From Clostridiales bacterium UBA2432 (GTDB lineage: Bacteria; Bacillota; Clostridia; Lachnospirales; Vallitaleaceae): a DNA stretch of 46,625 nt. Location of the stretch: assembly GCA_002342805.1 (NCBI GenBank), contig DDQW01000079.1, forward strand, positions 1 through 46,625, given 5' to 3'. Made by a program: the position numbers and the translations under genes. Position 1 is the stretch's first letter; the number at the start of each line of letters is the position of its first letter. Below the pieces are notes generated by a model. The model saw only the letters and a program-made list of their open reading frames with translations. It made no database searches and was not told the origin of the DNA. Shown here piece by piece: positions 1 to 7,311 of the stretch.

Positions 1-37
1 TCTGGATGAATAATTCAGGATAAATAATGCTACTGAA

Positions 38-688
38 ATGACATATGAAATAGATGCTAAAAAAGTAGAAGCTCCTAAAACGCATATCAATGCTATTAGA
101 AATCAACATAGCTTCCTTTATCATACTGGAAAAATAGATGTTTGGGGTATCTCGCTTTATGCGTTTGGATTGTATCCGTTTCTTAACAAATCATTGAAAG
201 AGATTAATAACAAAATTATAGACTTGAATTTTTTTTCAACCCAATTTGCGTATAAGTTAAATTTAGCGACATCGTTTGGTTCGAATCAACTTAAAGTTGA
301 AAATATAATCAAATCACTAATTTCAGAGTTAAAAGTGAACAGAAATATACTAAAAAGAACAGAAATTATAAATGATTTTATAAATACTGAAAATATTACA
401 GTATCGAATTTTTGCATGAATTATGGCATATGTCAAAAAACATTTGAAAGATATGTTGTTAATATTACAGGTTGTACTCCGATAAAGTTACGTAAAATAA
501 TAAAATTCAAGAAAGTGAGTAGTTACCTGCTAATTAACAAGCATGCAAAAATATCTGATTTAGTTTATGATAATAATTATACGGACCAGTCATATTTTAG
601 CAAAGAATTCAAAAAAATTTCTGGAATGTCGCCTAAAAAATTTTCCGAAGAAAAAATAACGGTGCTTGAAAATTCAATTTTTGTTTAG
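38..688 (+). CDS. AraC-type helix-turn-helix regulator, probably lacking its N-terminus
   Basis: The last ~100 residues form an AraC-type double helix-turn-helix: a first HTH around residues 115-140 (VSNFCMNYGICQKTFERYV) and a second around 165-205, ending in the typical SYFSKEFKKISGMSPKKF stretch. Residues 15-70 resemble the tail of the DUF6597-type sensor domain found in stand-alone AraC regulators (ISLYAFGLYPFLN). That domain normally starts 60-80 residues earlier, but an in-frame TAA lies at 11-13 and no good Shine-Dalgarno precedes the ATG at 38. The gene is therefore either a 5'-truncated remnant or a short form; the window edge hides the answer. It is very AT-rich. It runs in the same direction as the ABM-fold gene 67 bp downstream and may control it. 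The DNA-binding family is clear; effector and targets are unknown. Confidence 0.7.
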   Translation: MTYEIDAKKVEAPKTHINAIRNQHSFLYHTGKIDVWGISLYAFGLYPFLNKSLKEINNKIIDLNFFSTQFAYKLNLATSFGSNQLKVENIIKSLISELKVNRNILKRTEIINDFINTENITVSNFCMNYGICQKTFERYVVNITGCTPIKLRKIIKFKKVSSYLLINKHAKISDLVYDNNYTDQSYFSKEFKKISGMSPKKFSEEKITVLENSIFV

Positions 689-723
689 GGTGTCGATTTT
701 GTACAATACATGTTTGCTAAATG

Positions 724-754
724 GTATTATACTTAAAAAAAGGAGGTATAATAC
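724..754 (+). promoter_or_regulatory. Inverted repeat enclosing the ribosome binding site of the ABM gene
   Basis: A perfect 9-base inverted repeat (GTATTATAC at 724-732, GTATAATAC at 746-754) flanks a 13-base loop that contains AGGAG, and the right arm ends one base before the ATG at 756. It could be an operator for the adjacent AraC-type protein or a hairpin that presents or hides the ribosome binding site. Both are inference. Confidence 0.5.
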
Positions 755-755
755 T

Positions 756-1076
756 ATGAGTATAACAGAAATTGTTAAAATGAAAGTGCTAAAAGAATTG
801 GATAAAGATGAATTTGTGAAAATTGTCGATAAACTGGAAAAGAATTTTCATTCTGTTCAGAATGGCTTTATTGATTCCGAATTACTTTATCATGAGGAAG
901 AAAATGAGTGGTACATGATACAACATTGGGAGACAAAAAATGAATTAATAGCAGCCTCAAAAAAAATCTTTAGTGACAAGAATGCCCAAAAATTTGTGGA
1001 ATCATTAGATAAAAAAAGTGTAAGTATGCTAATATTTCCACGAATAAAGAGTTGGGAAAAAACGAATAAAGTATAG
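756..1076 (+). CDS. Small ABM-fold (antibiotic biosynthesis monooxygenase-like) protein
   Basis: A 106-residue protein starting at the ATG at 756, seven bases after a strong AGGAGG; the open frame extends further upstream but has no other ribosome site. Length and pattern (an early beta strand, a helix of about 20 residues, a strand ending in YMIQHWETKNEL around residues 52-63, a second helix, and a final strand) fit the dimeric alpha-beta barrel of the ABM superfamily. That family holds small monooxygenases, haem-degrading enzymes and many uncharacterised proteins. The W in HWE is a common feature of the third strand. No haem ligand can be assigned with confidence. An unusual inverted repeat surrounds its ribosome binding site and a probable terminator follows, so it is likely a single-gene transcript or cotranscribed only with the AraC-type gene upstream. 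Confidence 0.6.
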   Translation: MSITEIVKMKVLKELDKDEFVKIVDKLEKNFHSVQNGFIDSELLYHEEENEWYMIQHWETKNELIAASKKIFSDKNAQKFVESLDKKSVSMLIFPRIKSWEKTNKV

Positions 1077-1108
1077 TATTTGCGATAATAATTTAATATG
1101 CAAGGAAT

Positions 1109-1137
1109 AAAAGGGCTCTAACCAAGCCTTTTTATTT
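1109..1137 (+). terminator. Probable rho-independent terminator after the ABM gene
   Basis: An AAAAGG(G)CT arm pairs with AGCCTTTT across a 7-base loop with one bulged G, followed by more T residues. It sits 32 bp after the ABM stop codon. The stem is short, so confidence is moderate. Confidence 0.5.
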
Positions 1138-1259
1138 TGCACTTTTATTTCTTAATGAAACCTTAAGGTTTGTTAAATGTTTATTAAACAATCGACTTTT
1201 ATACTGATTATAGAACAGAGCAGTACAATTGGTAATCAGACCAAAGGAGAAGAGAAATT

Positions 1260-1415
1260 ATGAAAAATAATTATCAAGTAGAAAGCTATTGCAAATCAGA
1301 ACGCTTAGATGTACATCATTTTATGCATCAAGCAGATGGGAAGCGAGAAAACAAAAGTAAAGCAAAAAGAAGATTAAGTGATCGATTAAGGAGTTGGTTC
1401 TTAAATGAAGAATAA
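1260..1415 (+). CDS. Small basic ORF (51 codons) leading the ABC transporter operon
   Basis: An ATG at 1260 follows a good AAAGGAG (about 8 bp spacing) and opens 51 codons that end at the TAA at 1413-1415, overlapping the start of the ABC ATPase gene by 11 bp in another frame. The product has a Cys at residue 11, an HH pair at 19-20 and a strongly basic stretch (KSKAKRRL) near residues 32-39, then a tryptophan. It has no signal peptide or membrane segment. The ATPase ribosome site (AAGGAG near 1388) lies inside it. Such a position suggests a leader peptide coupling translation to the ATPase, or a small partner of the transporter; I do not recognise the family. Confidence 0.5.
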   Translation: MKNNYQVESYCKSERLDVHHFMHQADGKRENKSKAKRRLSDRLRSWFLNEE

Positions 1416-2124
1416 TTCTATTATGCGCACAGTCGGCTTAACCAAACAATATAACCAACATGACGTCGTTAGTGAACTAAATATTGATATTCATGAAGGG
1501 GATATTTATGGTGTTCTCGGACCTAATGGTGCAGGAAAAACAACGACCTTAAAAATGATTTTGGGATTTATACATCCGACAGCAGGTGACATTATCAAAA
1601 AAGACGGAGATACCTTAAAGATTGGAGCAATGATTGATAATACGTCTTTTTATGAACATCTTACCGGCCGTAAAAACTTAGAAGTGTTTGCAGCGTTATA
1701 TGGAAGTCAAGCAAATGAACGTATTGATAAAGTCCTTGATATTGTGGAACTTCAAGAAGCGGCCCATAAAAAGGTGGGACAATACTCGCTTGGGATGAAG
1801 CAGAGATTAGGTATAGCTAGAAGTTTTCTTAATGACCCGGACATTATTATTTTGGATGAACCGACAAACGGACTCGATCCTTATGGTATGAGAGCGATTC
1901 GAGAGTTGATCATCAAACTAACAAAAAAATATCACAAAACCTTTATCGTCTCAACACATTTATTAACAGAAGCCGAACAGATGTGTAATCGTATCGGCAT
2001 CATACATAACGGTCAATTAATACGCGAGATGACCACAGAAGAAATAAAAAAGTACAAAGAACAAGGAATATCCTTAGAGGATTATTTTATATCGATGACA
2101 AAGGAGGGGAGACGTTATGTTTAA
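1405..2124 (+). CDS. ABC transporter ATP-binding protein, BcrA/lantibiotic-immunity type
   Basis: A 239-residue single-domain ABC ATPase. Walker A is GPNGAGKTT at residues 39-47, the signature is YSLGMKQRLGIA near 131-142, and Walker B with the switch Asp-Glu is IIILDEPTNGLDP near 149-161, followed by a His switch (STHLLTEAE). The short insert typical of drug and peptide exporters (IGAMIDNTSFYEHLTGRKNL) is also present. The family drives ABC-2 permeases that remove bacitracin-like or lantibiotic peptides from the membrane. It overlaps the next gene by 8 bp and is followed by a two-component system. The context points to self-protection against a cell-envelope antibiotic; the compound cannot be told from sequence. 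Confidence 0.9.
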   Translation: MKNNSIMRTVGLTKQYNQHDVVSELNIDIHEGDIYGVLGPNGAGKTTTLKMILGFIHPTAGDIIKKDGDTLKIGAMIDNTSFYEHLTGRKNLEVFAALYGSQANERIDKVLDIVELQEAAHKKVGQYSLGMKQRLGIARSFLNDPDIIILDEPTNGLDPYGMRAIRELIIKLTKKYHKTFIVSTHLLTEAEQMCNRIGIIHNGQLIREMTTEEIKKYKEQGISLEDYFISMTKEGRRYV

Positions 2125-2875
2125 AGGTGTAAAGAGCGAAGTGATTAAATTATTAGCAGGTAAAATGATATATATTTGTGTAGGATTAGTGGCCATACTT
2201 AGTGGTATGGAGTTTTTCATGACAAAGCTATTGAAATATGTGGAACCTCAACAAGTTAGCGATCTATCAGAAATTTATCCTCATGCACAACGATATATAC
2301 TGATCTCCTTATCAAATCTATTAGGTGGAGGCCCCCTATTAATTATGATTATAATTATTATGGCAAATATCATGACCGAAGAATACGGACGGGGGATATT
2401 AAAATATTCCTTAATGGCACTTAGCCGGACACAATTTATGCTAAGCAAATTATTTGTTACGGGCGCGGTTTGCTTCATTTTAGTTATGACAGCATTTGTA
2501 ACGAATATTATCATTGGATATTTTGCTTTTGATTGGGCACCGTCAAGTTATTCTTTTTTAGAGCTTTTTGGCGCATATTTGATTGGTTGGTTAGTTGCCT
2601 ATGGATTCGCATGTGTTCTTATTTTCATGAATCAGTTTATAAGTAAAGTAGGCGTTTCAATTAGCCTTGGCTTTGTTTTTTTCATTATTGTAGGTCTACT
2701 TTCTGTAATTATTCCGGATTCATTCAAAGCATTCTTGATTACAGCGAATTTTGTATATATATTAGATATGGAAAAAGAAGTATTCATTCAACTTATTTTG
2801 AATGGAAGTATATATATTATCCTATTCTCACTTCTTTCTATTTTACATTTTAACAAAAAAGAATTATTATATTAA
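2117..2875 (+). CDS. ABC-2 type permease subunit
   Basis: A 252-residue integral membrane protein with six predicted hydrophobic segments (roughly residues 17-35, 62-85, 108-135, 148-170, 178-200 and 225-245). It shows the start of the ABC-2 family (an early FKGVKSEVIKLL helix, then a large extracytoplasmic loop before membrane span 2). The ribosome site GGAGGGG precedes the ATG at 2117 and the gene overlaps the ATPase gene by 8 bp, so both are translationally coupled. This is the BcrB/SpaE-like membrane partner of the ATPase. Codons are very AT-rich like those of its neighbours, giving no sign that it arrived separately. Confidence 0.88.
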   Translation: MFKGVKSEVIKLLAGKMIYICVGLVAILSGMEFFMTKLLKYVEPQQVSDLSEIYPHAQRYILISLSNLLGGGPLLIMIIIIMANIMTEEYGRGILKYSLMALSRTQFMLSKLFVTGAVCFILVMTAFVTNIIIGYFAFDWAPSSYSFLELFGAYLIGWLVAYGFACVLIFMNQFISKVGVSISLGFVFFIIVGLLSVIIPDSFKAFLITANFVYILDMEKEVFIQLILNGSIYIILFSLLSILHFNKKELLY

Positions 2876-2891
2876 TAGAGGTGATAATCAG

Positions 2892-3596
2892 ATGATCAAT
2901 ATTCTTGTAGCAGATGATGAAAAAGAGATTGTAGAATTAGTTGAGTTGTACTTAACCCAAAATGATACTCAGATTTATAAAGCGTATGATGGAAAGATGG
3001 CCATGGAGATTATAGAAAAAGAAGATATTCATCTAGCCATTCTAGATATCATGATGCCCGGTTTAAATGGATTTCAATTAGTCAAAGAAATCAGAAAAAC
3101 ATATAATATGCCACTCATCATTTTATCCGCTAGAGATGAATTTTCGGATAAAATTTTTGGCTTAAATATTGGAGCGGATGATTATATGACCAAACCCTTT
3201 AACCCGCTTGAACTTAATGCTCGGGTCGATGCCCAATTAAGAAGGTTTTATGATCTTGGAAATGCAAGTAAAGAAACCGACAGAGAAATTCAAATCGGAG
3301 ACTTGTTAGTTAATCTGGAGTGCTATACGGTGTACAAGAAAAATGAACAGCTACAACTTACATCAACAGAGTACAAGATACTCGTTTTTTTGCTGAATAA
3401 TATTGGACGTGTGTATACGAAAAAACAAATTTTTGAACACGTATGGGAAGACTACTATTATGATGATGAAAATGCAATACGTGTGCATATTAGTAACTTG
3501 CGTGACAAAATTGAAGATAATCCGAAATGCCCCCAATATCTTATTACTGTTCGAGGATTAGGCTATAAGATTGAAAGGGGTAGTGAATGCGAATAA
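2892..3596 (+). CDS. OmpR/PhoB-type response regulator
   Basis: The ATG at 2892 follows a GAGGTGA ribosome site; the frame is open further upstream but that part overlaps the permease gene. The 234-residue product has a receiver domain with acidic pair DD at 8-9, the phosphoacceptor Asp52 (LAILDIMMPG), the switch Thr/Ser and the conserved Lys in MTKPF. A winged-helix DNA-binding domain follows from about residue 130 (LTSTEYKILVFLLNN and VRGLGYKI). It is 16 bp after the permease gene and overlaps the kinase gene by 10 bp. Its likely job is to switch on the upstream ABC exporter in response to the kinase. Confidence 0.95.
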   Translation: MINILVADDEKEIVELVELYLTQNDTQIYKAYDGKMAMEIIEKEDIHLAILDIMMPGLNGFQLVKEIRKTYNMPLIILSARDEFSDKIFGLNIGADDYMTKPFNPLELNARVDAQLRRFYDLGNASKETDREIQIGDLLVNLECYTVYKKNEQLQLTSTEYKILVFLLNNIGRVYTKKQIFEHVWEDYYYDDENAIRVHISNLRDKIEDNPKCPQYLITVRGLGYKIERGSECE

Positions 3597-5032
3597 AGAA
3601 GAAACTTTATTGGGATTTGATGGGTCAATTATTACTTTTTTTGTTATCTGCGGTTATTATCACCGGTCTATTTATAGGTGCCCTTATTTTGATTACGATG
3701 AATACATTGTCCAAGTATCCGGATGAAATCAACACACTAAACAACCGTTTTACAGATATTCGTTTTGATGGAAAAGTGCTAGAACCGATGGATATTGAAG
3801 AAGGAACTTGGATAGAGATTCTCAAGGATAATCAAGTCATATATCGGCAAGGAAGACCAAACAGAAATAAAGAAAGTTATTCTCAGTCGGAATTAAACGA
3901 TATAGCCAATAATGTGGATGAGTTATCTATTAACAGTGATTATGTATATGAGTATAACCTTTTTCAGGGACTAGATGGAGAAAATTACACATTGCTTCAT
4001 ATTCGTCCTAAGGTAAGCAATGGTATTTTTAAGCTTGAAATGAATAATTCGAGAAATGAAAACTCAGTGATTCAACAAGAATTGAATAGAAATATTCTGA
4101 TTTTACTGGCTACTTTTATGGTGCTGATTATTATCATGTTATTACTCCTTAGTCGTCTAACTACAAAGAAGTTAATAAAACCCTTAAATGCATTAAGTGA
4201 TGGTTTGCATACAGTCATACAAGGAGATTATTCCCAGCGATTATCCTTTAAAGGTAATTATGAGTTTAATCAATTACGCGATGCTTTCAATTATATGACT
4301 GAAAAACTGGAAACAGTCGAAAAAGAAAATAGAGAAATAACGGAAAGCAAACGAAGACTGCTTTTAGACATCTCCCATGATCTAAGAACACCAGCAACGA
4401 CAATACAAGGGTATGCAGAGGCGTTGGCAAATGATGTGGTTGTGGATCCGGAAAAACGAAAAAAATACTTGGTCTATATTTATAAAAAATCAAAACATTT
4501 GACAGATTTAATTGAACGTTTATTTGAATTCTCAAAGCTAGATAGTCGTATTTATGATATGAATAAAGAGGTTAAAGATATTGGAGAGTTTTTACGAAAT
4601 GTTATTATAGGATTTTACGGAGAACTTGAAAAAAAGCATTTTTTTCTGAATATAGATATTCCGGAAAAACCTGTTTTTTTTGAATTTGATGAGATTGAGA
4701 TGCATAGGGCATTGGCAAACATTATTAATAACATAATGAAATACAATGAGAGTGAGACAAGCTTATATGTTGTATTGGAAGAAGGAGAAGATTATGTACG
4801 CATTCGTATCGGAGATGATGGAATCGGTATTCCTGAACATATAAAATCAAATGTATTTAATGCCCTAGTTCGAGGTGATAACATCAGAAAAAGTGACGGT
4901 GGAACAGGACTTGGCCTAGCAATAACAAAAAAAATAATCGGGTTACATCAAGGAACTATTCACATTGATAACCAATGGGACAAAGGAAGTATGTTTATTA
5001 TTGAATTTATTCGGAAAAAAGACTTGCTTTAA
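3587..5032 (+). CDS. Membrane sensor histidine kinase with HAMP domain
   Basis: A 481-residue kinase: membrane span 1 at about 10-38, an extracytoplasmic region to about 165, membrane span 2 at about 168-190, HAMP to about 245, and a dimerisation domain with His264 in DISHDLRTPATTIQGYAEAL. The catalytic domain carries the N box (NIINNIMKYN), G1 (GDDGIGIP) and G2 (GGTGLGLAI). The extracytoplasmic loop of about 125 residues suggests direct ligand sensing rather than the very short loops of BceS-type kinases. It overlaps the regulator gene by 10 bp and ends the operon; no clear terminator follows before 5093. Confidence 0.95.
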   Translation: MRIKKKLYWDLMGQLLLFLLSAVIITGLFIGALILITMNTLSKYPDEINTLNNRFTDIRFDGKVLEPMDIEEGTWIEILKDNQVIYRQGRPNRNKESYSQSELNDIANNVDELSINSDYVYEYNLFQGLDGENYTLLHIRPKVSNGIFKLEMNNSRNENSVIQQELNRNILILLATFMVLIIIMLLLLSRLTTKKLIKPLNALSDGLHTVIQGDYSQRLSFKGNYEFNQLRDAFNYMTEKLETVEKENREITESKRRLLLDISHDLRTPATTIQGYAEALANDVVVDPEKRKKYLVYIYKKSKHLTDLIERLFEFSKLDSRIYDMNKEVKDIGEFLRNVIIGFYGELEKKHFFLNIDIPEKPVFFEFDEIEMHRALANIINNIMKYNESETSLYVVLEEGEDYVRIRIGDDGIGIPEHIKSNVFNALVRGDNIRKSDGGTGLGLAITKKIIGLHQGTIHIDNQWDKGSMFIIEFIRKKDLL

Positions 5033-5092
5033 GCCTAGTATGTTTCGATATATTTATTAACACAATTTATTTAGTAAAGAAGGGAATAAAAA

Positions 5093-6187
5093 ATGCGTAT
5101 AGTACCTACAGAATATATACCTGAAAATGCTGTTCTTGCAGATACCTTATACACCCTGGATGGTCGTATACTTCTAAAAGAAGGCGCTACATTGACGCCA
5201 CGTATGGTTGAGAAAATCAATGCCAACAGTCTGTTTACAGTATATATTTATGATGAACATAACGACAACAAAATCAAGAAGCTAGTGGACCCACAATTGC
5301 GACACCAAGCCATGATGCTGATTAAAGATATTTTTAATGCGGCTGGTTTTCGAGATGCTCAAGGTGAATGGAAGCCTAAATCCGTATATCCTTATATGGA
5401 ACCCTTAAAAAAAATAACGGAAGAAATTTTATATGATTTAAGTGGTTCAAAAGATGCACAGCTTGAAGCTATTGATATTAAAAATGTGGATAATTACTTA
5501 TATAGTTCTGCCATCAATACAGCTATTTTATCAGTACTTATCGGATGGGAAGCGGGCCTAAATACTGAAATGATTCACCAGCTATTTATTGGTGCGATTT
5601 TTCATGATATTGGAATGGCCTTGTTAGACCCCGGTATTATTTATAAAAACGGAGAATTGACTCGCGAAGAAAAGCTTGAAGTTATCATGCATCCCAAAAA
5701 AGGATACGAATATTTAAAAGAACAATCCTTTCTCAGTGCTTATGCAAAGGCAATTGCATTGCAACACCATGAGCATTTAGATGGAACAGGGTATCCTAAT
5801 CGAGTTGATAAGACCGGGATTCATCAATTGGCCCAGATTGTCGGCATTGCTGATATATATGATGCCATGACTTCGGATCGACCTTACAGAAGAGCATTAA
5901 CAGCCATTGAAGCCATAGAATATATTATGGGTGGAGCCGAGCGACATTATGATATGAATCTTATTAATATTTTTGTGAAAAAGATTAATCCATATCCTGC
6001 AGGTTCATTGGTTAAGTTGAACACCGGACAAGTCGCTGTTGTCGATGAGGTTCCTAAAGGTTTTCCATTGCGACCGGATATTCGTATTATTAGTGGAAGT
6101 AAAGGCGCTTATACATATGAAGCGGTGAGCTTACGCGAAAAGAATAGTTTGACAATTCAAGAAATCCAATATAGTTTAGATTTTTAG
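5093..6187 (+). CDS. HD-GYP domain protein with altered metal site
   Basis: A 364-residue soluble protein starting after GAAGGG. Residues 1-70 form a small N-terminal domain of the kind found before clostridial HD-GYP domains (PTEYIPENAVLADTLYTLDG). The HD-GYP domain spans about 140-310, with HDIG near 173, HHEHLDGTGYP near 224 and DIYDAMTSDRPYR near 257. The family hydrolyses cyclic-di-GMP. Two departures are visible: HDIGM replaces the usual HDIGK, and the first metal-binding His (normally HSxN) appears as SAIN at about 146-149. Activity may be changed or lost. The last ~50 residues form a small beta domain (GSLVKLNTGQVAVVDEV). It stands alone between the two-component system and the LacI gene. 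Confidence 0.85.
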   Translation: MRIVPTEYIPENAVLADTLYTLDGRILLKEGATLTPRMVEKINANSLFTVYIYDEHNDNKIKKLVDPQLRHQAMMLIKDIFNAAGFRDAQGEWKPKSVYPYMEPLKKITEEILYDLSGSKDAQLEAIDIKNVDNYLYSSAINTAILSVLIGWEAGLNTEMIHQLFIGAIFHDIGMALLDPGIIYKNGELTREEKLEVIMHPKKGYEYLKEQSFLSAYAKAIALQHHEHLDGTGYPNRVDKTGIHQLAQIVGIADIYDAMTSDRPYRRALTAIEAIEYIMGGAERHYDMNLINIFVKKINPYPAGSLVKLNTGQVAVVDEVPKGFPLRPDIRIISGSKGAYTYEAVSLREKNSLTIQEIQYSLDF

Positions 6188-6209
6188 TGAAGTAAGCACA
6201 AAAAAAGAT

Positions 6210-6244
6210 AACCGATTGACAAGAATTTGTGAATCGGTTATAAT
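6210..6244 (+). promoter_or_regulatory. Promoter of the LacI operon with overlapping 30-bp palindromic operator
   Basis: A full consensus sigma-A promoter: TTGACA at 6216-6221, a 17-bp spacer and TATAAT at 6239-6244. A dyad symmetric about 6224.5 covers the -35 and spacer: outer arms AACCGATT (6210-6217) and AATCGGTT (6232-6239) are perfect, and inner arms ACAA (6219-6222) and TTGT (6227-6230) continue it. A repressor bound here would block polymerase. The LacI protein encoded 40 bp downstream is the obvious candidate. Confidence 0.85.
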
Positions 6245-6255
6245 TTAAATAAAAG

Positions 6256-6269
6256 TATATACGTATATA
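6256..6269 (+). promoter_or_regulatory. CG-centred 14-bp palindrome, second candidate LacI operator
   Basis: TATATACGTATATA is a perfect palindrome with a central CG, the hallmark of LacI-family operators. It lies just downstream of the predicted transcription start (about 6251) and before the GGAGG of the LacI gene. It may be the real LacI site, with the larger upstream dyad serving another regulator, or both may act together. Confidence 0.5.
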
Positions 6270-6283
6270 TTTTTGGAGGAAAT

Positions 6284-7273
6284 ATGAAAGTAACGATTAA
6301 TGATATAGTTAAAGCGACCGGTTTGTCTTATGTTACCGTATCTAAAGCCATGCGCAATCATCCTAGTGTCAAAGATGAGAACCGAAAAAAAGTTATGGAT
6401 GCTATGAAGGCGCTTGGCTATGTTCCTAGTGCGGCGGCTAGAACTTTAGTCACAGGTAAAACTTATGTAATTGCTGTCATGATTTCGGAGTTAGGTGATG
6501 GCTTTTACGATGATATTATTGAAGCCTTAAATAGAGAATTTTTTAAACGTGGATATCTTGTCACACTACATATGTGTAAGAAAGATGATCAGGAGAATAT
6601 TGCTTTTCTTGAGCAAAAACGTGTGGATGGCGTTATTCTTATGGCGCCCTATAAGGAAGTTCTGTTTGCGCGTGTGCTTGAAGAACAAAAAGTACCATAC
6701 TTGATTATGGACCATCAGACAAGGGATAGTCAGCCGTATACAATTCTTTCAGATAATCAGCAAGGTGGTTATATGGCTGTAAAATATTTGTTAGATTTAG
6801 GCTTTAGACGTATTGGTCTTATCGGTGGGGAAGCAACTTCGCTTGCTACAAAAGAACGTTATAAAGGAGCTGTCAAAGCCCTTGAAGAATTAGGTTTTCA
6901 AACCGATAACACAGCTTATGGCCAATATGACCAACCGACAGGATATCAAACGGTTCAGAAATGGATTGAACAAGACCGCATACCACAAGCTATTTTTGCA
7001 TTTGATGACCATATAGCTTTAGGCACCATTAATGGGTTAAAGGATTGCGGGTTAAAAGTTCCGGAAGATGTAAGTGTGATTGGATATGATGACAGCCCAA
7101 TGGCTAATCAATACACACCCAAAATCACATCAATCAGACAACCGGCACAAGCAATGGCGAAAAAAGCGGTAGAGGTTATGATTGACTTATTAGCGGGTGG
7201 AGAAAAACCAACTCAAAACACAAAATTACCGCCAAGTCTATGTATCAAAGAATCAACCCACCTATTTAAATAG
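6284..7273 (+). CDS. LacI-family transcriptional repressor
   Basis: A 329-residue regulator. The N-terminal HTH and hinge (TINDIVKATGLSYVTVSKAM at 3-22, then GYVPSAAARTLVTGKT) is classic LacI, followed by a periplasmic-binding-protein-like sensor domain (IGLIGGEATSLATKERYKG, and VPEDVSVIGYDDSPMA near the C-terminus). The ligand is probably a sugar or sugar phosphate linked to the GH4 enzyme encoded next. The ATG at 6284 follows GGAGGAAAT. It is the first gene behind a strong promoter with overlapping palindromes, so autoregulation is likely. The GH4 gene follows after 38 bp and the kinase after a further 25 bp, so all three are probably one transcript. Confidence 0.93.
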   Translation: MKVTINDIVKATGLSYVTVSKAMRNHPSVKDENRKKVMDAMKALGYVPSAAARTLVTGKTYVIAVMISELGDGFYDDIIEALNREFFKRGYLVTLHMCKKDDQENIAFLEQKRVDGVILMAPYKEVLFARVLEEQKVPYLIMDHQTRDSQPYTILSDNQQGGYMAVKYLLDLGFRRIGLIGGEATSLATKERYKGAVKALEELGFQTDNTAYGQYDQPTGYQTVQKWIEQDRIPQAIFAFDDHIALGTINGLKDCGLKVPEDVSVIGYDDSPMANQYTPKITSIRQPAQAMAKKAVEVMIDLLAGGEKPTQNTKLPPSLCIKESTHLFK

Positions 7274-7311
7274 TAATAAGTTATTTATTGCAGATAAGGA
7301 GATGTTAGAAG

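Noticed and set aside
666..755. N-terminal extension of the ABM protein
   Set aside because: It would cover the inverted repeat and the strong AGGAGG, which clearly belongs to the ATG at 756.
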